Shown one piece after another: positions 54,115 to 64,000 of a DNA stretch of 64,000 nt; within the stretch, counting starts at the first letter, position 1, and the number at the start of each line of letters is the position of its first letter. Where the stretch lies: assembly GCA_022496805.1 (NCBI GenBank), contig CM040097.1:23302072-23366071 (forward strand). Reading direction: 5' to 3'. Below the pieces are notes generated by a model. That model had not been told where the DNA came from. It ran no database searches and saw only the letters and a list, made by a program, of their open reading frames with translations. Made by a program: the position numbers and the translations under genes. The stretch is from Pohlia nutans (taxonomy: Eukaryota; Streptophyta; Bryopsida; Bryales; Mniaceae).

Positions 54115-54433
54115 TGTTGAAGTAGGATGATTGCGTGGGCTGAAGTTGCTCATAGCCAATGCGTATGAGCTAGTGTAGATGATGTGAATGGGTTGAAGTT
54201 GCATCTAGTGAAGTAGTAGTAGTTAGATGTAATGAGAATTGGTAATCCTAAGTGATATGGGCTGACCTTAGTGTAGTAGGAGTTGAGTATGGGCTGATGT
54301 CCCATATGGTTTGCCAAGGGGACTGCCTTGGGTGTGCTACTAAAGAGGGGCAGCCCATGGGTAAAGGTCATCTCCTTCCTATGCATTCCTTGTGTTTGTG
54401 TGAGGCTTTGGCAATCTAATCTAACCTTCAATA
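54115..54433 (+). repeat. Diverged LTR
   Basis: 319 bp, clearly the same LTR family but with many changes and small indels (GCCAATGCGTATGAG, GTAGTAGTAG, GGTAATCC). The flanks (AAAGG left, CACGA right) do not form a target duplication, so it is not a simple solo LTR. It is possibly the 3' LTR of whatever carried 52759-54114. Confidence 0.88.
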
Positions 54434-54955
54434 CACGACACTATGATTTTCAGACAGAGAAAACAGTGTAGGCTGCTTACTAGTGGACGGACAGTTGCGT
54501 GCAGAAGATTGAGGATTAGGCTGAGAAGGAAGAAGAATAGGATCGTGATCTACATTCTCTAGGACTTCATCGTCACTGAGTTCATAAATTGTCTCTGAAA
54601 CCGACTCAATTTTCACGCAAGCTGGGACAGTTGTTTGCATAGTGCAAGTGGATGACTCTCTTGGAGTCAAGAGTTCGGTGGATGCGCCCATAAGGCAATC
54701 TGTGAGACCGTAAGCTCTATATCTACCCGGCTTAAGCAACCAGACTTTCCCATCCTCAGTAACAGTTGAGAGCTGCCTAACGGTGTGCATAAGCTGCCCA
54801 GACTCAGAATCAAATACCTCCTCATCAACGTGCACCGTTGCTGCGAGAAACTGAAATGTCAAACTCAGACTAAATGCAGAAACCACTGCAAATCCATCGT
54901 CCCCTAGCGGGAAGGATGTAGGAACGCCTGCACCTTGAACTCGAATGAGTGCCAT
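54428..54955 (-). pseudogene. Unknown gene fragment, cut by an LTR
   Basis: Reverse-strand open frame of 175 aa from ATG 54953-54955 (MALIRVQGAGVP). An upstream in-frame ATG at 54997 is possible. It reads VHVDEEVFDSESGQLMHTVRQLSTV-type sequence, then a Ser/Pro-rich acidic tail (ELSDDEVLENVD). No family is recognised. The native frame ends at 54434, where the LTR supplies TGA, so the gene was probably longer. There is no similarity to the retroelement. It may be a host exon broken by the insertion, or a chance frame; its length and lack of low-complexity sequence favour a real exon. No partner exon was identified. Confidence 0.4.
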
Positions 54956-54997
54956 GACCCAGAACTCGAGCATTAACAAGGGACTAATAAGATGCAA

Positions 54998-55747
54998 TTG
55001 CGAATGAGACTTGAGTAGTGAGTACTAGTACTAGTAAATCGGTATAAGTACGCATTGAGAGGTGGAGCAAATTGGATATGAATTTAGAGAAGGTCATTTA
55101 TATCAGGAATCGTGATTGTACATTAAACGACATAAGACTAATCTGGGAAAGTATGAATTTATGATTTAGTAATGAATAAAGGTAATGTCCAAAATTCGGC
55201 GCACACGTTTTGGATATATGAAAATTGTAATCAACCGTCAACATTCTGACAGATGACTGAAATAAATCGTGATGTATTGGACACAAGGAGCATCATGGAG
55301 AACAAATAGAAAATTCAAGCTAGCAGGGCTATTATGGAGCAGTGGCCCTAAGTAAGGTAGAGATTGTATTGATATCTAGGGATCAGAATTGATTGTCCGC
55401 CACGACATTCACGATGCGCCAGGATAGATAATGTTCTTTAGAAAATCATTATGGGACACTGCAAATTCAAACCATGTCGACCGTTGTTCAATAGTGCCAA
55501 ATTTTTGAGTTCTGAATTATTGAGCTAGAAGGATATCTGGAGTATGTGTCAATTCTGAATTTGATTTTTAACTTTGAATATGGTAGCTCAAACAACGCCA
55601 AGTTGGTGATTGACAGCCTGGATTCTGGAATGATGTTCTGTAATATATACCTATAGAAGTGTTTACATAAGAGTAGTGTACATTGCTTAAGTGAAGTATT
55701 AGAATAGCATTGGACTCCGCGAGTGAATGGAGATGAGGGAGAGAAGG
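54998..55747. other. Unique sequence, no gene seen
   Basis: AT-richer DNA without LTR, leader or pol sequence. Only short frames (for example 62 codons on the reverse strand, 55098-55286) without recognisable content. Confidence 0.6.
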
Positions 55748-55756
55748 TAGAGGAGG

Positions 55757-56203
55757 ATGAGAAAGAAGAGAAAGAAATTATATTTTAGTAGCTCTAAAAC
55801 TCTAAGGAGAAATAGAATGTTGACAAAGAAGAAAGTAGATGCCGTGGGTGTGGGCCGAGATGAACAAACAAGAAGCTCACCCACAGCTTCGGTACCGATT
55901 TCAATGGCTGAGAGCCATGGATTAGAAGAGCAGCCAAGTCTCGGTGAAGGCGAGGAAGACAGCATGGAATCTTGCGGCTCGGAGGACACAGTAAGTACTA
56001 CCATGGCAGAATCGTGTCTTAATTAGAATCCTGAAGACTCCTTTGTCAAGCACTTTACGTACATGCTCTTGTCGTGTAGGTGGCGGACTTGGAGGTCGAA
56101 CGTCCACTGCTTGGGATGGCTTCAGAGCAGCAGAAGGAGGCGGAGAGCACCGGTCAAGGGAGCAAAGACGACCAGATGGAGACAAAGTGCGCTGAGGATG
56201 AAG
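55757..56203 (+). CDS. Possible two-exon gene, function unknown
   Basis: Exon 1 is 55757-55990 (78 codons from ATG, Lys/Arg-rich start MRKKRKK, then Ser/Glu-rich), ending at a good donor (ACA|GTAAGTAC). The acceptor is at 56078-56079 (CTTGTCGTGTAG), giving an 89-bp intron in phase 0. Exon 2, 56080-56203, continues in frame (VADLEVERPLLGMASEQQKEAEST) to a second donor (GAAG|GTAAGC). Without that splice the frame ends at a TAG about 15 codons later. Composition is acidic, disordered-looking and low in hydrophobics. No domain is recognised and no later exon was found before the minisatellite. The splice signals support a host gene or gene remnant, but chance cannot be excluded. Confidence 0.35.
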
Positions 56204-56383
56204 GTAAGCCCAAGGGTCTTGATTCACGTTTGTCAATAGCTGGGGTTTAGAGTACTTGGGGCATTCAGTTTCTGGGGTTTCAAGCTGTGGGGTTTCAAGT
56301 TCTTGAGTGCTCGCTTTGACCTTGTGGGTCATGCACGTGAGCTTTTGAGGGTTCCATGTTCTGAGTTGTGACCACGATATGCT

Positions 56384-56855
56384 AGCGATTTTGGACTGCC
56401 GGTACCGGCACTGCCATTTAGGCTCCCTCAGGTGTTCAAGTTCTGCTTGTGTTTTTGGATTGCCGGTATCGGCACTGCGATTTTGGATCCCTCAGGTGTT
56501 TAAGTTTTGGAAGCGATTTTGGACTACTGGTACCGGCATTGCCATTTTGGGGGACCCTAGATGGCAGTGCCGGTACCGGCAGTCCAAAAACACAAGCAGA
56601 ACTTGAACACTGCTTCTGTTTTTGGACTGCCGGTACCGGCACTGCTATTTTGGATCCCTCAAGTGTTTATGTTCTGCTAGTGTTTTTGGACTGCCGTTAC
56701 CGGCAGTGGCATTTTGGGTCTTTCATGTGTTCAAGTTTTGGCTAGCGTTTTTGGACTGCCGACACTGCTATTTTTGGCTCCCTCATGTGTTCAAGTTTTG
56801 CTTGTATTTTGGGACTGCCGGTATCGGCACTGCCATTTTGGATCTCTTTAGAATC
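56384..56855. repeat. 64-bp minisatellite with palindromic core
   Basis: About eight units, each centred on TGCCGGTACCGGCA or a variant, at 56397, 56461, 56525, 56568, 56628, 56692, 56757 (core partly deleted) and 56816. The spacing is 64 bp except around the fourth unit, which is inverted (about 56562-56612). The core is a perfect 14-bp palindrome. The spacer reads CCCTCAGGTGTTCAAGTT. Small open frames across it are repeat artefacts. Confidence 0.85.
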
Positions 56856-56879
56856 AGCGTGGCCATCGTTAACCCTTAA

Positions 56880-57192
56880 AGGCTGATGGTGATAGTAGAA
56901 GTTGTTCGCATCTCATCCAGATTGGACAAATTTCATCCACCAAAAATACTCTTGGTTATTGTGCCAGACTGCTAGTTGACAATTCTTTGAACGGTTTGGA
57001 TCTTCAGAATAGGTTAGAATGATTTGTAAAAATAACACAATCGGTTTTTTTCAGGTTTCATTCTTAATTCAAAAAATCAATCCTTAAACATGATTTTCCA
57101 AACTAAGGAGATTTAAAAAATGGTTACCATACCATCTCATCGCGCATGTTATTCGAATTTCATTACAATTTAGTGAAATTTTATGTCTAATT
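56880..57192. other. AT-rich unique sequence, no gene seen
   Basis: No open frame, repeat or family sequence recognised between the minisatellite and the E11 LTR. Confidence 0.6.
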
Positions 57193-57506
57193 TGTTGGGT
57201 AGATTTTATGCTTGCAATGGTCTCCTCATGTACACCTTAGGTACATCTTATTGAGGTAATTGATGCAACGTAGTATTGCTAGAAGCCAAAGACGTACGGG
57301 TGCTAAATAATGGTGTGTGGGAGGAGGGATTAGGCATGGGCTGATCTCTAGAGTGTCCTTGTGATGAGTTATCCCATATGGTTTGTCCATGGTGACCTCC
57401 TAGTGTACACTACTTAAGGTGGAAGGCCTTTGAGTAAAGATTATCTCTTTCTACGCATTCCTTGTGTTTGTGTGTGTGCCTTGTGCAATCTTCTCTACCT
57501 TCAATA
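57193..57506 (+). repeat. Divergent LTR, 5' of E11
   Basis: About 314 bp. The 3' end is secure (CTACCTTCAATA followed by the PBS). Internal blocks match the family (GGGCTGAT, CCCATATGGTTTG, CTACTTAAG, TCTCTTTC, GCATTCCTTGTGTTTGTG). The 5' end is placed at TGTTGGGTAG because it starts with TGTTG at the expected length. That boundary is less certain. Confidence 0.7.
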
Positions 57507-57520
57507 GGTTATGGGCCCAC
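57507..57520 (+). other. E11 primer-binding site
   Basis: GGTTATGGGCCCAC directly after the divergent LTR, unchanged while the surrounding leader has diverged strongly. This conservation supports a functional PBS. Confidence 0.78.
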
Positions 57521-58329
57521 TCATGTGTGTTTCATGAGTATTAGATTGCATTTGTGCAAGTATTTTGAGGTCGGTGCGCAACGGGCGGTTTCGGAGCATT
57601 GTTGGAGGTTTTGGAGCTTGTTGAAGCGTTGGTGTTTCTTGGAGGTGTGCATGGGCTGAAGTTACATGTTGGAGCACTCTCTTTGGTCAATTTCTTCCCT
57701 TGATCTCCTTCTTTTCTTTCTTCTATCTCTTCGTTGCGAGTGGAACTTCGTTTGGTTCAATTGTGAGCATTTGAGTAAATGCAAGTGATTTGTGAGGTGT
57801 GAAGGCTCTCGTGGAGGGTCTACCATCTGATCCTAGTGATTAGGCACTTGCTTTGAGGTGTTGCATGTGTTTCATGCTCTTGGGGTGCTCAAATTTTCAT
57901 TTGGAGCTAGTTTGTGCACAAAGGTGCGGTTTTGAGCAATTTCAATGCGATTGGGGTTTTGAGGGACTTGTGTGAGTTCATGTGCATTGAGTGAGTGCTC
58001 TTGAAGGACACAAAGGTGTCATTGACGTGCATTGAGTGTTTGGGGACACTAAGGCGTCGTATTGAAGCATTTGGAGTTGTTTTGAGCTCCATTGAGTGAT
58101 TTGAGGGGTTTTGGTGAGCCTCTTTGCATTTTTGGGTGAGGGTTCTCACATTTGAGTGTTGGGAGGCGTGTGTGGAGCACAAAAGTGCTGATCTAGTGTT
58201 TGGGGTTGTTTTAAACCCATTGGGTGCACAAAGGTGCAATATCAAAGCAAAAAAAAAATCACAAAAACAAAGTTGTGTGTTTGAGTTTGAGGTTTCATTT
58301 GTGTGGGGAGGCATACGTAAGTGAGGATC
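57507..58329 (+). other. E11 untranslated leader
   Basis: 823 bp, with only patchy similarity to the young leader (GGGCTGAAGTT, GGTGCGG, GTGCTGATCTAGTG, AAGCACAAAGGTG-like stretches). It lacks the 10-bp repeat array. Confidence 0.75.
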
Positions 58330-60818
58330 ATGGCATCTTTTGAGGGTGAGGGTCCCAAGGTCGTGGACAAGTTCGATGGGGTGAATTTCCACTTGTGGAA
58401 GTTCAAAATGGAGATGGTGATGGCCGAGAAGGAGTTGTGGGAGATTGTCGAGGGTAGTGAGGAACCTCCTTTCTCTTCTACGGATCCTAGGATCATGCAA
58501 GCGTACACGAGGAGGGAGAAGAAGGCATTTGCCATTTTGGCACTCAACCTCGCGGATTCGCAACTTGCGCACATTCGTTCGTGCAAGACACCCGCGGAAG
58601 CATGGTCCAAGCTTTGCAACATTCACGAAGCGAAAACATTGGCCAACATTTTGTTTTTGAGGCGCAAGTTCTTTACCATCAAGATGGGCGAAGAAGATGA
58701 CATGTTGGCGCACATCAACAAGGTCAAAGCTCTCGCGGATCAACTCAACGGTTGCGACGTGTCGGTTACGGATGGTGACATCGTGATGACACTTTTGGAG
58801 AGCCTTCCATCATCATACGAGTACCTCATCGTGGCGATGGAGTCAAGACCCATTACGGAGCTCACATTGGACTATGTGACCTCACGGTTGTTGCACGAGC
58901 TTTCGCGGCGAAAGGAGAACGAGTCTCGAGAAGATGGAGCGGCACTCGTGGCGAAGCAATCCAAGAATGGAGGCGGTGGGAGCTCAAGCGACAAGGTGTG
59001 CTTCTATTGTGGTAAGAAGGGCCACATTGCCAAATTTTGCTTCAAACGCAAGAGGGATGAGAAAGGGGAGAGTGCAAACAACACTAAAACTCGTGACGAT
59101 GATGAGTACGCATTTACGGCTAGATATGAGGCAAGCATGAGCGATGGCATCGAGGGTGATGCAAGCATGAGTGATTGGATTGAGGTTGGTGATGAGTATG
59201 CAAACATGGCAAGCAATGTATCGTGCAATGGTAGTACGAGTGATTGGATTGTTGATTCGGGGGCTACAAGCCACATGTCACCACATAAAACTTGTTTTCA
59301 TTCGTATGCTCTCATTAATCCAAGGAGAGTGATTTTGGGAGATGATACGGTGCTTGAGGCCGTTGGCAAGGGCCAAATTGTTGTAGACACCGAGGTGAGG
59401 GGTCGTGTGAAGACAATCACTATCAAAGATGTCCTCCACGTTCCCAAACTAACGGCAAATTTACTATCGGTGAGGCAACTAGTGGCAAAGCACTTGAGAG
59501 TAGAGTTTAGTGATAAGGGGTGTTATGTGTTGTCACCGAGTCGAGATGAGGTGGCCATCATTGAAGAACACGAGGGCTTGTACCACATCAAGTTCTCCAA
59601 GGTGCATTCGAAGGAATCGGCGGCGTTGGCGCATTCAAACTTGAAGGACGACAAGTTGGCGTTGTGGCATCGTCGACTTGGCCATTTGAACATCAAGAGT
59701 GTGAAGACACTACGCGGCATGGTAAGCGGCATGGATCTTCATCAATTGAAAGTGGATGCTTCTACATTCACGTGTGAAGGTTGCATTGAAGGCAAGCAAC
59801 AACGGTTGCCATTTGCGGGTGAAGGGGCGACACGGGCCACAAAAGCTTTGGAGATCGTGCATTCGGATGTGTGTGGCCCCATGAAGACCACATCGATGGG
59901 AGGTTGCAAGTACTTTGTGACCTTCATCGATGATTTTTCAAGGAAGATATGGCTCTACCCTATCAAAGCCAAGAGTGAGTGCTTTGAGAAGTTCAAGGAG
60001 TTCAAGACATTGGTGGAGAACCAATCCGAGTTGAAGATCAAGGTGTTTCGGTCGGACAATGGCGGCGAGTACATGTCCAAGAAATTTGACGAGCTTTTGA
60101 AGAATGAAGGCATCGCACGCCAAACTTCGGCCCCGTACACGCCTCAACAAAATGGAGTTGCGGAGCGCGCAAATCGCACCATTGTAGAGATGGCGAGGAG
60201 CATGTTGCACGCTCAAAACTTGAAGTTGGATCTTTGGGCGGAAGCGGTGGTGAATGCGGTATACACACGCAATCGGTGTCCAACAAGCGTGGTTGAAGGC
60301 ATGACGCCGGAGCAAGCGTGGAGTGGGAGGCAACCATGTGTTGCACACATGCGCATCTTTGGATGCATTGCATATGCGAAGGTTCCCGACGAACGGAGGA
60401 CGAAACTCGAGGCTAAGGCCTTGAAATGTGTGTTTCTTGGGTATTGTGAAGGTACCAAGGCGTATAGACTCATGTCGGTGGACACGAGGAAGATCATTCG
60501 GTCACGTGATGTGACATTTTGTGAGGAGTCTACTATGGAGGCTCCTTTGAAGGTTGGTCCAAGTGGGAGTAGTGGAGACGTTTTGGTGGACACACCCTCC
60601 AAGTCTCCTAGTGTTGTTGATGTAGGTGATGATGACGGTGATGACGAAGCTGGCGACACGGAGGTTGTTGAAGCGCCATCGAGCTCAAAGGCCAAGAATG
60701 GCGCAAAGGGCACGCAAGAGGAGCAAGTTTCTTCAAGCGAGCGGCGGTACCCTGAGAGATCGCGCAAGCCACCTGGAGAATGGTGGAAGAACCACATCTT
60801 CCCTCAAGTGGAGGACGA
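58330..60818 (+). pseudogene. E11: divergent copia gag-PR-IN, truncated before RT
   Basis: ATG 58330 (MASFEGEGPKVVDKFDG), 829 native codons, ending where a reverse LTR begins (stop TAG at 60829-60831 is from the LTR). Gag, zinc knuckle CFYCGKKGHIAKFC, protease DSGATSHM, HHCC finger (LWHRRLGHLN, CEGCIEGK), integrase (HSDV, RSDNGGEY, VAERANR) and the acidic linker are all present and undamaged. It differs throughout from the young family and carries a longer Asp/Met-rich segment before the protease (EASMSDGIEGDASMSD). RT and RNase H are absent. Long intact coding despite the divergence suggests the subfamily was functional until truncation. Confidence 0.92.
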
Positions 60819-61136
60819 TATTGAAGGTTAGATTAGAATGCCAAAGCCTCACACAAACACTTGGAATGCATAGGAAAGAGATAATCTTTACTCATGGGCT
60901 GCCCCTCTTAAGTAGCACACCCAAGGGAGTCCCCTTGGCAAACCATATGGGACATCAGCCCATACTCCACTCCTAGTACACTAGGATCAGCCCATATCAC
61001 TTGGGAGACCCAATTCTCATTACTTCTAACTAGTACCACTTCTCTAGTTGCAAGTCTAGCTCATTCGCATCATCTACTCTACCTAATGCGCATGGCTATG
61101 AGCAACATCAGCCCACGCAATCATCCTACTTCAACA
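60819..61136 (-). repeat. LTR, reverse, abutting E11
   Basis: Complete 318-bp LTR of the young type, inner end TATTGAAGG at 60819, outer end CTTCAACA at 61136. The flanks GACGA and GTACC are not a target duplication. Confidence 0.92.
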
Positions 61137-61240
61137 GTACCACTTCTCTAGTTGCTAATCTAGCTCATTCGCATCATCTACTTTAGCTAATGCGCGTGGC
61201 TATGAGCAACTTCAGCCCACGCAATCATCCTACTTCAACA
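61137..61240 (-). repeat. Partial LTR, 104 bp of the outer end
   Basis: A repeat of the outer 104 bp of the LTR (GTACCACTTCTC...CTACTTCAACA) between the full LTR and the pol end of E12. It resembles the 20-bp outer-end repeats in the 8644-10955 array. Confidence 0.9.
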
Positions 61241-64000
61241 CTCCCACTTTGCGAATAGCCAAAGCCTTCGAGCCCAAATGCCACCACTAGTCTTTGATGT
61301 CGATCTCTCGCAAGAGCCTTTGTCAGCACGTCCGCCACCATGTGCTCCGTTGAACAATACTTCAACTCTATCACCTTCATCTCTAACTTCTCTCGAATGA
61401 AGTGATATTGCACATCAATGTGCTTTGTACGTGAGTGATGCGTTGGATTCTTCGCCAATGACATACTCCCTTGGTTGTCACACATGATTGTTGTAGCCTC
61501 CTCTTGAGTGCATCTCACATCCGCCATTAGTTGCCTCAACCAAATGGCCTCCTTCGTACCGTGGCTCGTCGCCATGTACTCCGCCTCAACCGTTGACGTG
61601 GCCGTGGTTTGTTGGCGCTTGCTATTCCATGAAACGGCCCCCGATCCAACTTTGAACATGTACCCCGTGGTGGATCTACGATCATTGGTATCACCCGCAT
61701 AATCCGCATCACAATACCCACTCAACACAATGTTGTCACCTCCAAGACACAACCTCACATCACTTGTGCCTTTCAAGTACCGCATGATCCTCTTGACCGC
61801 AACCCAATGACTTGAACCCGGTCTTGCCATGTGTTGACTCACAACGCTGATTGGATACGCAAGGTCCGGCCTTGTTGCAATCATAGCATACATCAATGAC
61901 CCTACAGCTTGCTTGTATGGCACATCCACCATAGATTGAGCCTCTAATGCATACTCCTCATCGGGGAGCTTCACGAGTTTGGAATTCACATCCAACGGAG
62001 TGCCAACCGGTTTGCAATCCTCCATGCCAAAGCGTTTGAGAACATCCATAACATACTTGCTTTGAGTCATTGTTATGGTGCGTGTTGCTCTATCTCGCAC
62101 AAACTCAACTCCTAAACAAAAGTGCAACTCACCCAGATCACTCATCTCGTACTCGTTCTCAAGCATTGCCTTCAAGGCCTTCAAAGAGCTCATACAACTT
62201 GCAAGGATGATCAAATCATCCACATATATGATCACGATGACCACATGTTGCCCCTTTTGCATGAAATACAAGCTGTGATCAGCGATGCTCCTTGTGAACC
62301 CGATATGAACAAGAAACGTGTCAATCTTTTGATACCATGCGCGTGGAGATTGCTTCAACCCATACAATGACTTGTTCAACTTGCAAACAAGGTTCTCATG
62401 ACCTCGTTGCACAAATCCTTCGGGTTGTACCATGTAGATGTCCTCGTCCAACTCGCCGTTCAAGAACGCCGTCTTCACATCCATTTGATGCATTTCCAAA
62501 TCCATGGCAGCCCCGATGGCCAAAATGCATCGAATAGTGGTGAATTTCGCCACCGGTGCAAAGGTCTCATGAAAATCAACACCTTCGATTTGTGAAAAGC
62601 CCTTTGCCACCAATCTTGCCTTATAACGAACCACATCACCCGTTGCATCTCTCTTTGCACGAAATACCCACTTACAACCGACAGCGTTGCGATTCTTGGG
62701 GAGGGAGTCAATTCCCAAGTGCCATTGTCCATCAACGATTTGTACTCCTCTTGCATGGCTTGCTCCCACTTGTTTGCATCATCACAACTCAACGCTTCAC
62801 GAATCGTCAATGGAGCATCTAAAAGTGCAACGTTTGCATGCTCCTCCTCACCTTGAGGGAGAATATGATTCTTCCACCACTCGCCAAGTGGTCTACGATT
62901 TCTCTCTGGATAACGACGATCGCACGAGAATGCATTGTCTTCAACCGCCGTTGCTTGTGCCTTTTTCTCGCCATTCTTCGTCTTCAAAGGTGGCTCCTCA
63001 ATATGTTCCTCATCACCACCATCTTCGTCATCTTCGTCTTCATCAACAATATCAATAACGGGAGATTTGGAAGATTGGTCCACAATCGCTGGTTTATCGC
63101 CACTTCTCCCACTTGGACCATCGTCCAAATTGTCTTCAACCTTGGAATTCTCGCAAAATGTCACATCACGAGCTTGAATGATCTTCTTGGTCTCCAGCGA
63201 CATGAGCCTGTACGCCTTGGTACCTTCACAATATCCAAGAAACACACATTTTGTTGCCTTGGCCTCAAGTTTGGTTCTTTGAGAATCGGGTACCTTTGCA
63301 AATGCGATGCATCCAAATGTGCGCATGTGCTCCACGCGGGGTGGCCTCCCACTCCACGCTTGCTCTGGTGTCATGTTTTGAACCGCACTCGTCGGGCATC
63401 GGTTGCGTGTGTACACCGCAGTCACCACCGCTTCCGCCCAAAGGTCCAAACCCAAATTTTGTGCATGCAACATACTCCTTGCCATTTCCACAATTGTTCG
63501 ATTTGCACGCTCTGCAACTCCGTTTTGTTGTGGTGTATATGGCGTTGTGGTTTGTCTAGCAATGCCTTCTTTCTTCAATAACTCTCCAAATTGGTTGGAC
63601 AAGAACTCGCCGCCATTATCCGATCGAAACACCTTGATCTTGAGCTCAGATTGCTTCTCAACCAACGCCTTAAACTCTTTGAACTTCTCAAAACACTCGC
63701 TCTTTGCTTTGATCGGATACAACCATATCTTCCTCGAAAAATCATCAATGAACGTCACAAAATACTTGCAACCCCCCATAGACGTGGTCTTCATTGGACC
63801 ACACACGTCGGAATGCACAATCTCAAGAACCTTGGTTGCACGAGTTGCCCCATCAACTGGAAACGGTGAGCGTTGTTGCTTGCCTTCAATACAACCCTCA
63901 CATGTGAATGAACTAGGCGCGACGTGTGATTGTGCAAGATCCATGCCACTTACCATTCCACGCAGTGCTTTCACACTCTTGACATTCGAATGCCCGAGAC
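61225..64000 (-). pseudogene. E12: gag-pol, frameshifted, 5' part outside window
   Basis: Reverse strand, TGA at 61225-61227, running off the window at 64000 in the pre-integrase segment. Visible parts are the HHCC cysteines, integrase D,D-35-E, acidic linker, RT (YVDD) and RNase H (DADYAGD, EAEY, CDNQG). One G is missing near 62701-62705 (GGGGAGGGAG for GGGGAGGGGAG), breaking the frame at ELTPLPKNRN just before RT. Changes include LGHSN for LGHLN at the window edge, NAFSCDRR for NASSSDRR and KYCSTEH for KYCPTEH. It is a dead copy unless the missing base is a sequencing error. Confidence 0.92.

Noticed and set aside
54115..54433. Solo LTR
   Set aside because: Flanks AAAGG and CACGA do not form a target duplication.
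56379..56879. Short ORFs on both strands over the minisatellite
   Set aside because: They simply read the 64-bp repeat in several frames and have no gene features.
1..64000. CRISPR array, bacterial operon, rRNA or tRNA gene
   Set aside because: Repeats are LTRs, leader repeats and one minisatellite. Coding content is eukaryotic Ty1/copia. No rRNA or tRNA sequence was recognised; the tRNA-like 14-mer is only the primer-binding site.

Overview
This is eukaryotic, gene-poor DNA, made almost entirely of one Ty1/copia LTR retrotransposon family that has repeatedly inserted into, duplicated within and been cut back among copies of itself. No bacterial-style genes, rRNA, tRNA or CRISPR array were seen. 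A plant or green-alga (streptophyte-like) host is my best guess: the primer-binding site fits the anticodon arm of a plant-type initiator tRNA-Met slightly better than the animal form, and one small gene-like stretch has GT-AG intron signals. The host is not firmly identified.

The element: a 318-bp LTR (TGTTGAAG...CTTCAATA, so TG...TA rather than TG...CA), a 14-bp primer-binding site directly after the 5' LTR, an untranslated leader of about 0.97 kb full of GGGCTGA(A/T)TT motifs, and one 1357-codon gag-protease-integrase-RT-RNase H frame whose stop codon lies inside the 3' LTR. Complete copies are about 5.66 kb.

Layout. 1-8390 (+): copies E1 (5' end outside the window) and E2 (frameshifted) share an LTR. 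8400-12560 (-): truncated LTR and pol pieces, including a young 1146-bp tandem repeat. 12561-28921 (+): three complete copies E3, E4, E5 head to tail sharing LTRs. 28922-33444 (-): E6, truncated. 33445-34829: old scrambled pieces. 34830-43634 (+): E8, with the intact, very young copy E7 (35387-41042, -) nested in its leader and flanked by a 5-bp target duplication. 43635-48948 (+): E9, frameshifted and 3' truncated. 48949-52305 (-): E10, truncated. 52306-54433: gag scrap, an unrecognised GC-rich coding-like block and a diverged LTR. 54434-57192: the only stretch not from this family, with a truncated unknown gene, a possible two-exon gene and a 64-bp palindromic minisatellite. 57193-60818 (+): E11, an older divergent subfamily copy, cut before RT. 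60819-64000 (-): LTRs and E12, running out of the window.

E3, E4, E5 and E7 keep full-length frames with all catalytic motifs visible by eye, so the family was probably active recently and E7 is the best candidate for a live copy. Self-nesting, shared LTRs and unequal exchange suggest a heterochromatic or centromere-like cluster. Assembly error in such near-identical repeats cannot be excluded from sequence alone.
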